DNA of 64,000 bases from Micromonospora_E sp048060115 (GTDB lineage Bacteria; Actinomycetota; Actinomycetes; Mycobacteriales; Micromonosporaceae): NCBI RefSeq assembly GCF_048060115.1, contig NZ_JBHMIM010000037.1, positions 11,331 to 75,330 of the forward strand, given 5' to 3'. Positions 33,460 to 43,287 of the stretch are shown in pieces; position 1 is the stretch's first letter; each line of letters opens with the position of its first letter. A program made the translations under genes and the position numbers. Below the pieces are notes generated by a model. The model saw only the letters and a program-made list of their open reading frames with translations, was not told the origin of the DNA and searched no databases.

Positions 33460-34565
33460 CAGGCATACGAGCCAAGCTGCACCATGCGCGTGGCGAGTTC
33501 TCCGACCGCTGGCACCACATGCCGAAGTGGGCCCGTTGGGCGCTGATCGCCGCTGTGGTGGTGTTCTTCTACGCGCTGCCGAACAAGGAGTTCTACCAGT
33601 ACCTCGGACCGATCCCGACCACCGAGTCGAACTTCGCCCAGGTGCTGTTCACCGTCTCCATCTACGTGCTGCTGGCGGTCGGGCTCAACATCGTGGTTGG
33701 CTTTACCGGCCTGCTGGACCTCGGCTACTTCGGGTTCTTCGCGGTCGGTGCCTACACCGTCGCGGTGCTCACCTCGCCCAGCAGCGATCTCAAGACGCTG
33801 TGGCCGTGGCTGGCGGCGGTGCCGCTGGCGATCGGCATCACAATGATCTCCGGTCTGCTGCTCGGTACCCCGACCTTGCGGTTGCGCGGCGACTACCTGG
33901 CGATCGTCACCCTCGGTTTCGCCGAGATGATCCGGATCGCCGCGGTGAGCTCCGAGTTCCTCAAGGGCCAGCGGGGCCTCAACCAGATTCCGCACCCGCC
34001 GGGCGAGTTCGCCGACGGCGAACCGGTCTTCGGGGTTCTCGATGCCCGTCCGTACTACTGGCTGGTCCTCACCCTGATCATCGTCGTGGTGATCCTGGTC
34101 GGCAACCTCAGCCGTAGTCGGGTCGGCCGGGCCTGGATCTCGATCCGTGAGGACGAGGACGCCGCCCAGTTGATGGGCGTGCCGACGTTCAAGTTCAAGC
34201 TGTGGGCGTTCGCCATGGGCGCGGCGATCGGCGGGCTCGCCGGGGCGCTGTTCGCTGGCAAACAGAACTTTGTCAGCTCGCAGAACTTCGAACTGCTCAA
34301 CTCGATCATCATCCTGGCTGCGGTGATCCTCGGCGGCTCCGGCAACATCGTCGGCGCGATCGTTGGTGGCGGCCTGGTCGCGTACCTGATCGAACGTTTC
34401 CGCGGCATCGAGCTGTTCGGTGTCGAACTCTACGAGTACCGGTTCCTGGTCTTCGGCCTGACCCTCGTGATCATGATGATCTTCCGGCCGCAGGGCCTGA
34501 TCGCCAACAGACGCAGAGCCGCCGAATTCAAGGATCGCCGCAAGGAGGTGATCGTCGGTGGTTGA
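33456..34565 (+). CDS. livM: Branched-chain amino-acid ABC permease (LivM-like)
   Basis: Partner permease of 369 residues. After a polar N-terminal 30 residues, eight or so helices carry LLAVGLNIVVGFTGLLDLGY, TPTLRLRGDYLAIVTLGFAE, GRAWISIREDEDAAQLMGV and the C-terminal AVILGGSGNIVGAIVGG, all hallmarks of LivM. ATG 33456 overlaps the livH stop by 4 bp; the longer open frame from 33363 is a shadow of livH. It overlaps livG by 8 bp. Together with LivH it forms the translocation channel. Confidence 0.94.
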   Translation: MTGIRAKLHHARGEFSDRWHHMPKWARWALIAAVVVFFYALPNKEFYQYLGPIPTTESNFAQVLFTVSIYVLLAVGLNIVVGFTGLLDLGYFGFFAVGAYTVAVLTSPSSDLKTLWPWLAAVPLAIGITMISGLLLGTPTLRLRGDYLAIVTLGFAEMIRIAAVSSEFLKGQRGLNQIPHPPGEFADGEPVFGVLDARPYYWLVLTLIIVVVILVGNLSRSRVGRAWISIREDEDAAQLMGVPTFKFKLWAFAMGAAIGGLAGALFAGKQNFVSSQNFELLNSIIILAAVILGGSGNIVGAIVGGGLVAYLIERFRGIELFGVELYEYRFLVFGLTLVIMMIFRPQGLIANRRRAAEFKDRRKEVIVGG

Positions 34566-35376
34566 TCCGACGACCGAGACCAGCCCGCCGACCAGCCCGA
34601 CCCGGGAGCCGCTGCTGGAGGTCGACCATGTCACGCTGCGCTTCGGCGGTGTGGTGGCCCTCAACGACGTGGACTTCACCCTGTACAAGGGCGAGATCCT
34701 CGGCCTGATCGGTCCGAACGGGGCCGGCAAGACGACCTGCTTCAACGCGATGACCGGTATCTACCAGCCCACCGAGGGTGAGATCCGGTTCCGCGGCCAG
34801 CGGATCGTCGGCAAGAAGCGTCACCAGATCACCAAGATGGGCATGGCCCGGACGTTCCAGAACATCCGGCTCTTCCCGGAGATGACCGCGCTGGAGAACG
34901 TCCAGGTCGGTGCCGACGCCCATCACAAGACCAGCGTCATCTCCGCGATGCTGCGGCTGCCGCGACACTGGCGCGAGGAGCGTGACGGCCGGGAGAAGGC
35001 CCGTGCGCTGCTGGACTTCGTGGGGATCGGCCCGCGGATCGACGAGATGGCCCGCAACCTGTCGTACGGCGAACAGCGGCGCCTGGAAATTGCCCGGGCG
35101 TTGGCGACCGATCCGGTACTGCTCTGCCTGGACGAGCCGGCGGCCGGATTCAACCCGGCGGAGAAGGAGGAGCTGCTCCAGCTGATCCGCCAGATCCGTG
35201 ACCGGGGCGTCACCGTGCTGCTGATCGAGCACGACATGCGCCTGGTCATGGGGGTGACCGACCGGATCGTGGTGTTGGAGTTCGGAAAGAAGATTGCCGA
35301 CGGGCTGCCCGCCGATGTGCGGGACGACCACCGGGTGATCGCCGCCTACCTGGGAGTGCCGGACGATGCTGCTTGA
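34558..35376 (+). CDS. livG: Branched-chain amino-acid ABC transporter ATPase (LivG-like)
   Basis: Cytoplasmic ATPase, 272 residues. Walker A GPNGAGKTTCFN, Q-loop region GMARTFQNIRLFPEMTALEN (the F-QN-RLF motif is LivG-specific), signature LSYGEQRRLEIARAL, Walker B LLCLDEPAAGFNP and switch His in LIEHDM are complete. About 25 residues of Thr/Pro-rich lead precede the domain. The GTG start lies inside the end of livM, and the gene overlaps livF by 11 bp, indicating coupled translation. Confidence 0.95.
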   Translation: MVDPTTETSPPTSPTREPLLEVDHVTLRFGGVVALNDVDFTLYKGEILGLIGPNGAGKTTCFNAMTGIYQPTEGEIRFRGQRIVGKKRHQITKMGMARTFQNIRLFPEMTALENVQVGADAHHKTSVISAMLRLPRHWREERDGREKARALLDFVGIGPRIDEMARNLSYGEQRRLEIARALATDPVLLCLDEPAAGFNPAEKEELLQLIRQIRDRGVTVLLIEHDMRLVMGVTDRIVVLEFGKKIADGLPADVRDDHRVIAAYLGVPDDAA

Positions 35377-36076
35377 GATCGAGGACGTCAGCCTGCTCTA
35401 CGGGCGGATCCAGGCGCTGCACGGCATCAGCCTGACGGTCGACGAGGGCGAGATCGTCGCCCTGATCGGCGCCAACGGCGCCGGCAAGTCCACCACCATG
35501 CGGGCGATTTCCGGGATCCGGCCAATCGCCGCCGGCAAGATCACCTTCGAGGGCGAGGACATCTCCAAGCTCCGGGCCGACCTGCGGGTACGCCGTGGGC
35601 TCTGCCAGGCACCGGAAGGCCGGGGGATCTTCCCCGGTATGACGGTGCTGGAGAACCTGGACATGGGGGCGTACACCCGACGCGACCGGGCCGGCATCGC
35701 CGCCGACCTGGAACGGGTCCTAGGTCTGTTCCCCCGGCTGGCCGAGCGGAGCAAGCAGCACGGCGGCACCCTGTCCGGTGGCGAGCAGCAGATGCTCGCC
35801 GTCGGCCGGGCGCTGATGAGCCGGCCGAAGCTGCTGCTGCTCGACGAGCCCTCGATGGGGCTCGCACCGATGCTGATCCAGCAGATCTTCGACATCATCG
35901 TGGAGATCAACCAGCAGGGCACCACCGTCCTGCTGGTCGAGCAGAACGCCCAGCAGGCGCTGTCGCGCGCCCACCGGGCGTACGTGCTGGAGACTGGCCG
36001 GATCGTCAAGGCCGGCACCGGCGCGGAACTGCTGCACGACCCGGCCGTCAAGGAGGCGTACCTGGGTGTCGCCTGA
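35366..36076 (+). CDS. livF: Branched-chain amino-acid ABC transporter ATPase (LivF-like)
   Basis: Second ATPase, 236 residues. It shows Walker A GANGAGKSTTMRAI, the LivF motif GLCQAPEGRGIFPGMTVLENL, signature LSGGEQQMLAVGRALM, Walker B LLLLDEPSMGLAP and switch His replaced by Gln (LLVEQNAQQAL), which is normal for LivF. It completes the liv operon; 36 bp separate it from the next ABC system, so read-through into the polar amino-acid transporter is possible. Confidence 0.95.
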   Translation: MLLEIEDVSLLYGRIQALHGISLTVDEGEIVALIGANGAGKSTTMRAISGIRPIAAGKITFEGEDISKLRADLRVRRGLCQAPEGRGIFPGMTVLENLDMGAYTRRDRAGIAADLERVLGLFPRLAERSKQHGGTLSGGEQQMLAVGRALMSRPKLLLLDEPSMGLAPMLIQQIFDIIVEINQQGTTVLLVEQNAQQALSRAHRAYVLETGRIVKAGTGAELLHDPAVKEAYLGVA

Positions 36077-36112
36077 CCCGGCACCGGTACGACCCGACCC
36101 CTCGGAGGAATC

Positions 36113-37012
36113 GTGACAATCGCCCATCAGCGTACCCGGCGGGCTGCCGCCGGGGTGCTCGGCGCGCTCGCTCTCGTGCTCACCCTCGGTGCCTGCGGCG
36201 AGCAGGACAGCGTCGAGCAACCGGGCGGCGGCGCGCCGAGCGCCGCACCGGACGACGACCTGGCCGCGCTCGTCCCGGACGAGATCAAGGCCGACGGCAA
36301 GATCCTGGTCGGGGTCGATGCGACCTACGCCCCGGCGGAGTTCCTCGACACCGACGGCGCCACCGTGGTCGGTTTCGACGTCGACCTGTTCAACACGGTC
36401 GCCGGCAAGCTCGGCCTGACCACCGAGTACGTGCCGAGCCAGTTCGACGACATCCTCCCCGGGGTGATGTCCGGCAAGTACGAGATCGGGGTCTCCTCGT
36501 TCACCATCAACGACGAGCGCAAAGCTCAGGTGAACTTGGTGTCCTACTTCGCGGCCGGCACCCAGTGGGCGTCGCGCACCGGCGAACCGGTCGACCCGGA
36601 CGCCGCCTGCGGCAAGCGGGTGGCGGTGCAGGCCGGCACGGTGCAGGTGGAGGACATCGAGGCCCGGTCGGCGGCCTGCACCGCCGCCGGCGACCCCGAG
36701 ATCACCATCGAACAGTTCCAGGGCCAGGACCAGGCGACCGCCTCGGTGGTCTCCGCCAAGAACGATGCGATGCTGGCCGACTCGCCGGTCTGCGCGTACG
36801 CGGTGCAGCAGACCAATGGGGAGCTGGAGCTGTCCGGCGACATCTACGACTCTGCCCCGTACGGCTACGTGGTGGCCAAGGAGCAGGTCGAGTTCGCCGA
36901 GGCGGTGGCCCAGGCGCTCGCAGCGGTCATCGCCGATGGCAGCTACGAGCAGGCGCTGGGCAACTGGGGCGTCGAGGCGGGCGGGATCACCGACCCGGCC
37001 GTGAATCCCTGA
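36113..37012 (+). CDS. Polar amino-acid ABC transporter substrate-binding lipoprotein (GlnH/FliY type)
   Basis: Receptor lipoprotein of 299 residues. The signal peptide RRAAAGVLGALALVLTLGAC has lipobox LGAC near residue 28. SBP family 3 features are ADGKILVGVDATYAPAEF, GFDVDLFNTVAGKLGLTTEY, FDDILPGVMSGKYEIGVSSF and KRVAVQAGTVQ. The ligand (Gln, Glu, Arg, His or Cys) is not predictable by eye. The GTG start has GGAGG 6 bp upstream. It is followed by a permease and an ATPase, a full type-I importer. Confidence 0.93.
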   Translation: MTIAHQRTRRAAAGVLGALALVLTLGACGEQDSVEQPGGGAPSAAPDDDLAALVPDEIKADGKILVGVDATYAPAEFLDTDGATVVGFDVDLFNTVAGKLGLTTEYVPSQFDDILPGVMSGKYEIGVSSFTINDERKAQVNLVSYFAAGTQWASRTGEPVDPDAACGKRVAVQAGTVQVEDIEARSAACTAAGDPEITIEQFQGQDQATASVVSAKNDAMLADSPVCAYAVQQTNGELELSGDIYDSAPYGYVVAKEQVEFAEAVAQALAAVIADGSYEQALGNWGVEAGGITDPAVNP

Positions 37013-37029
37013 GTAGCAGCTGCTGACCG

Positions 37030-38049
37030 ATGTCTGCGGACAACCCCTCATCCGTCCCGGACGGCGTCGAGCCGTCCGGGACGGACCAGGCCCAGGCCAA
37101 GCCAGCCGGGACGGTGGGCCGGCCCGGCTCCGAGCCCGCCGGGGCACTCCGGACCCGCCCGGAGCCGATCAAGGCGGTGCCGGTGCGCCGGCCGGGCCGC
37201 TGGGTGGCGATCGGCGTCCTCGCCGTGCTCGCCGCGATGTTCATCCACCTGCTGGTCACCAACGACCGGTTTCAGTGGTCGTTCATGGTCGACAACATGT
37301 TCCGGCCGCCGATCGTCGAAGGCGTCCGGACCACCATCACGATGACGCTGCTCGCCATGGTGATCGGCATCGCCCTCGGTGTCGTGGTCGCCGTGATGCG
37401 GCTGTCCGGAAACCCGATCCTGGCCGGGGTCGCCTGGCTGTACACCTGGTTCTTCCGGGCGGTGCCCCGGGTGGTGCTGCTGGTGCTCTTCGGCAACCTC
37501 GGCATCCTCTGGGATCGGCTGGAATTCGGGCTGCCGTTCGACCGTCAGCTCGGTGCCCTGTTCGGCGTCACCAATTTCGAGGCCCGGATCTGGGGCTTCG
37601 ACGCGCGGACGGCGATCAGTGGCTTCGTCGCCGGGCTGCTCGGGTTGGCGCTGTCCGAGGCGGCGTACATGGCGGAGATCGTCCGCGCCGGTATCCAGTC
37701 GGTCGACCCGGGTCAGGCCGAGGCCTGTGCCGCGCTCGGCATGAGGCAGGGGCTGACGCTGCGCCGGGTGGTGTTGCCGCAGGCGATGCGGGTGATCGTG
37801 CCGCCGACCGGAAACGAGACGACCGCCATGCTCAAGGACACCTCGTTGCTGGCTTTCGTACCGGTCACCAACGAGTTGTTCTTCCAACTGTCGGCGGTCG
37901 GTTCCCGTACCTTCCAGGTGTTCCCGATGCTGGTCGCCGCGTGCCTGTGGTATCTGGCGCTGACCAGCGTGTTGACGGTCGGCCAGTCGTTCCTCGAACG
38001 GCGGTTCTCCCGCGGTTCCGCCGCCGCGGCCAGCGGAGGTACGCGATGA
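37030..38049 (+). CDS. Polar amino-acid ABC transporter permease
   Basis: Permease of 339 residues. The first 55 residues are a Pro/Gly/Ala-rich cytoplasmic tail unusual in length. One helix (WVAIGVLAVLAAMFIHLLV) then precedes the HisM/GlnP-type domain with VEGVRTTITMTLLAMVIGIA, FFRAVPRVVLLVLFGNLGIL and the EAA loop QAEACAALGMRQGLTLRRVVLPQAMR. Between helices lies the DTSLLAFVPVTNELF motif. Its stop overlaps the ATPase start (ATGA). A single permease gene implies a homodimer. Confidence 0.93.
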   Translation: MSADNPSSVPDGVEPSGTDQAQAKPAGTVGRPGSEPAGALRTRPEPIKAVPVRRPGRWVAIGVLAVLAAMFIHLLVTNDRFQWSFMVDNMFRPPIVEGVRTTITMTLLAMVIGIALGVVVAVMRLSGNPILAGVAWLYTWFFRAVPRVVLLVLFGNLGILWDRLEFGLPFDRQLGALFGVTNFEARIWGFDARTAISGFVAGLLGLALSEAAYMAEIVRAGIQSVDPGQAEACAALGMRQGLTLRRVVLPQAMRVIVPPTGNETTAMLKDTSLLAFVPVTNELFFQLSAVGSRTFQVFPMLVAACLWYLALTSVLTVGQSFLERRFSRGSAAAASGGTR

Positions 38050-38831
38050 CCGCGCCGGCCGCCGGGCCCGACGACCAGATGGTGTACGCCGAGAACGTGC
38101 ACAAGTCGTTCGGGTCGCTCGACGTGCTCAACGGGGTGGACCTGGCGGTGCGCCCCGGTGAGGTGTGCTGCGTGATCGGGCCGTCCGGGTCCGGAAAGTC
38201 GACCTTCCTGCGCTGTATCAACCATCTGGAGAAGATCGACGGCGGTCGGATCTGGGTGGACGGGTCGCTGGTCGGCTACCGCGAGCGGGGCGGCAAGCTG
38301 CACGAACTGCCGGACCGGGAGGTGGCCGCGCAGCGGCAGGCGATCGGCATGGTGTTCCAGCGGTTCAACCTCTTCCCGCACATGAGCGCTCTGGCCAACG
38401 TGATGGAGGCCCCGCTACGGGTCCGCCGGCAGCCGAAGGCCGCGGTCCGCGAGCAGGCGCTGGCGCTGCTGGACCGGGTCGGCCTGGCCGACAAGGCGCA
38501 AGCCTATCCGGGGCGGCTCTCCGGCGGTCAGCAGCAGCGGGTGGCGATCGCCCGCGCGTTGGCCATGCGGCCGAAGCTGATGCTCTTCGACGAGCCGACC
38601 AGCGCGCTGGATCCGGAGCTGGTCGGTGAGGTGCTGGACGTGATGCGGGACCTGGCCCGCGACGGGATGACGATGATCGTGGTGACCCACGAGATCGGCT
38701 TCGCTCGGGAGGTCGGCGACTCGTTGATCTTCATGGACGGCGGGGTGGTGGTTGAGGCCGGCGAGCCCCGGCAGGTCCTCGTCGACCCACGGCACGAACG
38801 CACTCGGGCATTCCTCAGTAAGGTCCTCTGA
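38046..38831 (+). CDS. Polar amino-acid ABC transporter ATPase (GlnQ/HisP type)
   Basis: ATPase of 261 residues: Walker A GPSGSGKSTFLRCINHLE, Q-loop IGMVFQRFNLFPHMSALAN, signature LSGGQQQRVAIARALAM, Walker B LMLFDEPTSALDPELVGEV, switch VVTHEIGFAREV. The C-rich CCVIGPSGSG strand and the EKIDGGRIWVDG loop are normal for this subfamily, and an insert VGYRERGGKLHELPDREV is common in actinobacteria. It is the last gene of the system; polA begins 69 bp later. Confidence 0.95.
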   Translation: MTAPAAGPDDQMVYAENVHKSFGSLDVLNGVDLAVRPGEVCCVIGPSGSGKSTFLRCINHLEKIDGGRIWVDGSLVGYRERGGKLHELPDREVAAQRQAIGMVFQRFNLFPHMSALANVMEAPLRVRRQPKAAVREQALALLDRVGLADKAQAYPGRLSGGQQQRVAIARALAMRPKLMLFDEPTSALDPELVGEVLDVMRDLARDGMTMIVVTHEIGFAREVGDSLIFMDGGVVVEAGEPRQVLVDPRHERTRAFLSKVL

Positions 38832-38900
38832 GCTGGCGGGCAGAACCCGGCCGCGAGCCGCCGGGGGCGCTGTCACACCCCACGACTAGAGTCGCTTGAC

Positions 38901-41588
38901 GTGACCGACGACGCGACCCGACTGCTGCTTCTCGACGGCCATTCCCTGGCCTACCGGGCGTTCTTCGCCCTGCCCGTGGAGAATTTCTCCACCAGCACCG
39001 GTCAGCCCACCAACGCGGTCTACGGCTTCACCTCGATGCTGATCAACGTGCTGCGCGACGAGCGGCCGACCCACATCGTGGTCGCCTTCGACCTTTCCCG
39101 TCGGTCGTTTCGCACCGAGCAGTACGCCGAGTACAAAGCCGGCCGTTCGGAGAGCCCGGCTGACTTCGCCGGCCAGGTCAGCCTGGTCCAGGAGGTTCTC
39201 GACGCGCTGCGGATCCCGTTCGTCACCAAGGAGAACTACGAGGCGGACGACATCATCGCCACGCTGGCCTGCGAGGGCCGCGACGCCGGGATGGACGTGC
39301 TGATCTGTACCGGCGACCGGGACGCCTTCCAGCTGATCGACGACCGGATCACCGTGCTGTACCCGCGCAAGGGCGTCTCCGACCTTGCCCGGATGGATCC
39401 GGCGGCGGTCACCGCCCGCTACGGGGTCGGCCCGCAGCACTACCGCGACCTGGCCGCCCTGGTCGGCGAGTCCAGCGACAACCTGCCCGGGGTGCCCGGG
39501 GTCGGGCCGAAGACCGCCGCCAAGTGGATCAGCCAGTACGGCGGGCTGGACGGCGTCATCGCCCAGGTCGACCAGATCAAGGGCAAGGCGGGGGAGAATC
39601 TGCGCGAGCGCCTCGCCGACGTGCTGCGCAACTACGAGCTCAACCGGCTGGTCGCCGACCTGGAGCTGCCGGTGGCCACCGCCGACGCCAAGTGGGCCGG
39701 CTGGGACCGCGAGGCCGTCCACCAGGTCTTCGACAGCCTGCAGTTCCGCATTCTGCGGGACCGCCTCTACCAGTACCTCGACGCCGTCGAGCCGGAGGCC
39801 GAAGCCGGCTTCGACCTCGCCGGTGAGATCCTCGGCGCGGGCGCCGTCGGGCCCTGGCTGGCCGGCAACGCCCCGGCGGGGGCAAGCGTCGGTGTCGCGG
39901 TCGCCGGCACCTTCGGTCGGGGCACCGGAGCGCTGACCGCGGTGGCGGTGGCCACCGCCGACGGCGCGGCGGCCTGGTTCGACCCGGCCGGCCTGGACGC
40001 CGACGACGAGGCGGCGGTCGCCGGGTGGCTCGCCGACGAGCAGCGGCGCAAGGTGCTGCACGACAGCAAACCGGCCAGGCTGGCGTTCGCCGCGCACGGC
40101 TGGTCGTTGACCGGCATCGACCGGGACACCGCGCTCGCCGCCTACCTGGCCCGCCCCGACCAGCGCTCGTACGACCTGATCGACCTGGCGCTGCGTTACC
40201 TGCACCGGGAGCTGCGGGTCGACGCCCCCGACGACGGCCAGCTCACCCTGGACGGGTTCGGACCGCAGGGTGAGGTCGAGCAGAATTTGATGCTGCGGGC
40301 CCGGGCCACTCTCGATCTGGCCGACGCGATCGACACCGAGCTGGCCCGTGACGGCGACGCATCGACCCGGCTGCTCGCCGACGTGGAGCTGCCTCTGGTG
40401 GAGGTGCTGGCCGGGATGGAGCAGGCCGGCATCGCCGCCGACACCGACTACCTGACCGAGCTGGAGGCGTTGTTCGCCGCCGAGGTCAAAGCCGCCGCGC
40501 AGGCCGCGTACGAGGTGATCGGCCGCGAGTTCAACCTGGGCTCGCCCAAGCAGTTGCAGGAGATCCTCTTCACCGATCTCGGCCTGCCCAAGACCAAGAA
40601 GATCAAGACCGGCTACACGACCGACGCCGACGCGCTGCAGTGGCTGTTCGTGCAGACCGAGCATCCGCTGCTGGCGCACCTGCTGCGGCACCGTGACGTG
40701 GCCCGGCTCAAGTCGACGGTGGACGGGCTGCTCAAGTCGATCTCCGACGACGGGCGGATCCACACCACCTTCAACCAGACGGTGGCGGCCACCGGCCGGC
40801 TCTCCTCGACCGACCCGAACCTGCAGAACATCCCGATCCGTACCGAGGAGGGCCGGCGCATCCGGCGGGCGTTCGTGGTCGGTGCCGGCTACGAGTCGCT
40901 GCTGACCGCCGACTACAGCCAGATCGAGATGCGGATCATGGCGCACCTGTCCCGCGACGAGGCGCTGATCGAGGCGTTCAACTCCGGGGAGGACTTCCAC
41001 GCGGTGACCGCGTCGTCGGTGTTCCAGCTGCCGCTGGAGTCGGTCAGCGCCGAGCAGCGCCGCCGGATCAAGGCGATGAACTACGGGCTGGCGTACGGAT
41101 TGAGCGCGTTCGGGCTGTCCCAACAGCTCGGCATCGGCACCGACGAGGCCAAGAAGCTGATGGAGGAGTACTTCAGCCGCTTCGGCGGGGTCCGGGACTA
41201 CCTGCAGACGCTGGTCGCCCAGGCCCGCCAGGACGGCTACACCTCCACCGTGCTGGGTCGTCGCCGCTACCTGCCGGACCTGGTCAGCGACAACCGGCAG
41301 CGCCGGGAGATGGCGGAGCGGATGGCCCTCAACGCCCCGATCCAGGGCTCCGCCGCCGACCTGATCAAGGTGGCGATGCTGCACATCGACACCGCGCTGC
41401 GGGCTTCCACCTTGCGGTCGCGGATGTTGCTGCAGGTCCACGACGAGCTGGTGTTCGAGGTGGCCCCGGGGGAGCGGGCCGACCTGGAGGAGCTGGTCCG
41501 CCGGGAGATGGGCGGCGCGTACCCGCTGTCGGTGCCGCTGGAGGTCTCCGTCGGTGTCGGCACCAACTGGCACGGTGCCGAGCACTGA
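38901..41588 (+). CDS. polA: DNA polymerase I
   Basis: Repair and Okazaki-processing polymerase, 895 residues. The N-terminal 5'-3' exonuclease/flap domain (10-300) has LLLLDGHSLAYRAFFAL, AFDLSRRSFRTEQYAEYKAG, GDRDAFQLID and the helix-hairpin-helix GVPGVGPKTAAKWI. The middle 3'-5' exonuclease-like domain (310-480) lacks the DEDD catalytic carboxylates, as in other actinobacterial PolA, so no proofreading is expected. The polymerase domain has motif A TADYSQIEMRIMAHLS, motif B RRRIKAMNYGLAYG and motif C LLQVHDELVFEV. GTG start. It is a conserved anchor between pdtaR and rpsA. Confidence 0.97.
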   Translation: MTDDATRLLLLDGHSLAYRAFFALPVENFSTSTGQPTNAVYGFTSMLINVLRDERPTHIVVAFDLSRRSFRTEQYAEYKAGRSESPADFAGQVSLVQEVLDALRIPFVTKENYEADDIIATLACEGRDAGMDVLICTGDRDAFQLIDDRITVLYPRKGVSDLARMDPAAVTARYGVGPQHYRDLAALVGESSDNLPGVPGVGPKTAAKWISQYGGLDGVIAQVDQIKGKAGENLRERLADVLRNYELNRLVADLELPVATADAKWAGWDREAVHQVFDSLQFRILRDRLYQYLDAVEPEAEAGFDLAGEILGAGAVGPWLAGNAPAGASVGVAVAGTFGRGTGALTAVAVATADGAAAWFDPAGLDADDEAAVAGWLADEQRRKVLHDSKPARLAFAAHGWSLTGIDRDTALAAYLARPDQRSYDLIDLALRYLHRELRVDAPDDGQLTLDGFGPQGEVEQNLMLRARATLDLADAIDTELARDGDASTRLLADVELPLVEVLAGMEQAGIAADTDYLTELEALFAAEVKAAAQAAYEVIGREFNLGSPKQLQEILFTDLGLPKTKKIKTGYTTDADALQWLFVQTEHPLLAHLLRHRDVARLKSTVDGLLKSISDDGRIHTTFNQTVAATGRLSSTDPNLQNIPIRTEEGRRIRRAFVVGAGYESLLTADYSQIEMRIMAHLSRDEALIEAFNSGEDFHAVTASSVFQLPLESVSAEQRRRIKAMNYGLAYGLSAFGLSQQLGIGTDEAKKLMEEYFSRFGGVRDYLQTLVAQARQDGYTSTVLGRRRYLPDLVSDNRQRREMAERMALNAPIQGSAADLIKVAMLHIDTALRASTLRSRMLLQVHDELVFEVAPGERADLEELVRREMGGAYPLSVPLEVSVGVGTNWHGAEH

Positions 41589-41644
41589 CCCGCAGCGGTA
41601 GGCCACCGACCGGGCGAAGCCTCCCGCTGCGTTAGGGTTCCGAG

Positions 41645-43258
41645 GTGTCTGTGATCTCGACCAGTGCCAGCGCCGCGAACGACGTCGCCACCGAGGCGGC
41701 CCGGCGGCGTACCTTCGCGGTGATCTCGCATCCGGACGCGGGCAAGTCGACGATCACCGAGGCGCTGGCGTTGCACGCCCGGGCGATCAACTCCGCCGGT
41801 GCGGTGCACGGCAAGGGTGACCGCCGCGGCGTGGTGTCGGACTGGATGGCGATGGAGCAGCAGCGGGGGATCTCGATCACCTCGGCCGCTCTGCAGTTCA
41901 CCTACCGCGACGTGGTGATCAATCTGGTCGACACGCCGGGGCACGCGGACTTCTCCGAGGACACCTACCGGGTGTTGACGGCGGTCGACTGCGCGGTGAT
42001 GCTGCTCGACGCGGCGAAGGGCCTGGAACCGCAGACGTTGAAGCTGTTCGAGGTGTGTCGACACCGCCGGGTGCCGGTGATCACGTTCATCAACAAGTGG
42101 GACCGCCCGGGGTTGGAAGCCCTCGAGTTGTTGGACGAGGTCGAGCAGCGGATCGGGTTGCGGTGTACCCCGTTGACCTGGCCGGTGGGGGTGGCGGGCC
42201 AGTTCCACGGGGTGGCCGATCAGCGCACCGGCGAGATGGTGGCGTTCACCCGTACGCCCGGTGGGGCGACCGCGGTGATCGAGGAGGAGTTGCCGGCGGA
42301 CGCCGCCGCGGCCCGGTACGGCGAGGACTGGGTGCGGGCGGTCGAGGAGCTGGACCTGCTGACCGCGACCGGTGCCGTCCACGACTCGGCGGCGTTCGTG
42401 GCGGCGGCGACGACTCCGGTGCTGTTCGGCGCGGCGGTCACCAACGCCGGGGTGCGTCAGCTGCTCGACGTGCTGGTGGACACCGCGCCGGCACCGGCGG
42501 CCCGGCCGGACACCACCGGCAGTCCGCGCCCGCTGGACGCCCCGTTCTCGGGTTTCGTGTTCAAGACCCAGGCCAACATGAACCCGGCGCATCGCGACCA
42601 GGTGGCGTTCGTCCGGGTGTGTTCGGGTCGGTTCGAACGCGGCATGGTGGTCACCCACGCGGGCACCGGCCGCCCGTTCGCCACCAAGTACGCCCAGCAG
42701 GTGTTCGGCCGCGACCGGGACACCATCGACGAGGCTTTCCCGGGTGACGTGGTCGGTCTGGTCAACGCGACCGCGTTGGGGATCGGCGACAGCCTGTACG
42801 CCGCCGGCCCGGCGGTGACGTTCCCGCCGTTGCCGTCGTTCGCCCCGGAGCATTTCGTGGCGATCCGGGCGACGGATTCGTCGAAGTTCAAGCGGTTCCG
42901 TCGGGGGATCGAGCAGCTCGACGGTGAGGGCGTGGTGCAGGTGCTGCGCTCGGACCGTCGCGGGGAGCAGTCCCCGGTGCTGGCGGCGGTCGGGCCGATG
43001 CAGTTCGAGGTCGCCACCCACCGGCTGGCCGCCGAGTTCGGCGTGCCGACCGCGATCGACCATCTGCCGTACACGTTGGCGCGGCGGACCGACGCGGCCA
43101 GCGCGGCCGCGCTCAACGCCGCACCCGGCGTCGAGGTGATGACCCGGGTCCGCGACGGGGAGCTGCTGGCGCTGTTCCCGGACAAGTGGCGGCTGTCGAC
43201 CGTCCGCAACCGCGACCCTGACCTGGTGCTCGAACCGCTGCTCGCCGACGCCCAGTGA
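41645..43258 (+). CDS. prfC: Peptide chain release factor 3
   Basis: Translational GTPase that recycles RF1/RF2 after termination. The 537 residues show G1 ISHPDAGKSTITEALAL, switch II NLVDTPGHADFSEDTYR, NKWD (TFINKWDRPGLEALEL) and RF3-specific MEQQRGISITSAALQF, PFSGFVFKTQANMNPAHRDQ and EAFPGDVVGLVNATALGIGD. The GTG start lies 56 bp after polA. A CGCAGCGG/CCGCTGCG hairpin (41591-41631) falls in that gap. prfC is not universal among actinobacteria. It overlaps the next frame's GTG (GTGA), but the better start of that gene is 33 bp further in. Confidence 0.95.
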   Translation: MSVISTSASAANDVATEAARRRTFAVISHPDAGKSTITEALALHARAINSAGAVHGKGDRRGVVSDWMAMEQQRGISITSAALQFTYRDVVINLVDTPGHADFSEDTYRVLTAVDCAVMLLDAAKGLEPQTLKLFEVCRHRRVPVITFINKWDRPGLEALELLDEVEQRIGLRCTPLTWPVGVAGQFHGVADQRTGEMVAFTRTPGGATAVIEEELPADAAAARYGEDWVRAVEELDLLTATGAVHDSAAFVAAATTPVLFGAAVTNAGVRQLLDVLVDTAPAPAARPDTTGSPRPLDAPFSGFVFKTQANMNPAHRDQVAFVRVCSGRFERGMVVTHAGTGRPFATKYAQQVFGRDRDTIDEAFPGDVVGLVNATALGIGDSLYAAGPAVTFPPLPSFAPEHFVAIRATDSSKFKRFRRGIEQLDGEGVVQVLRSDRRGEQSPVLAAVGPMQFEVATHRLAAEFGVPTAIDHLPYTLARRTDAASAAALNAAPGVEVMTRVRDGELLALFPDKWRLSTVRNRDPDLVLEPLLADAQ

Positions 43259-43287
43259 CCTCGGCCCACACCGACCGGGAGGTTGCG

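Noticed and set aside
38886..41606. 906-codon open frame antisense to polA, and similar long minus frames elsewhere
   Set aside because: Protein composition is that of a GC-rich shadow frame (Arg/Gly/Val/Gln repeats, no fold motifs), and the opposite strand encodes polA with all catalytic motifs.
41591..41631. Hairpin between polA and prfC as a terminator
   Set aside because: The stem is only 8 bp with a 25-nt loop and no U-tract; kept as a minor note in the prfC entry.
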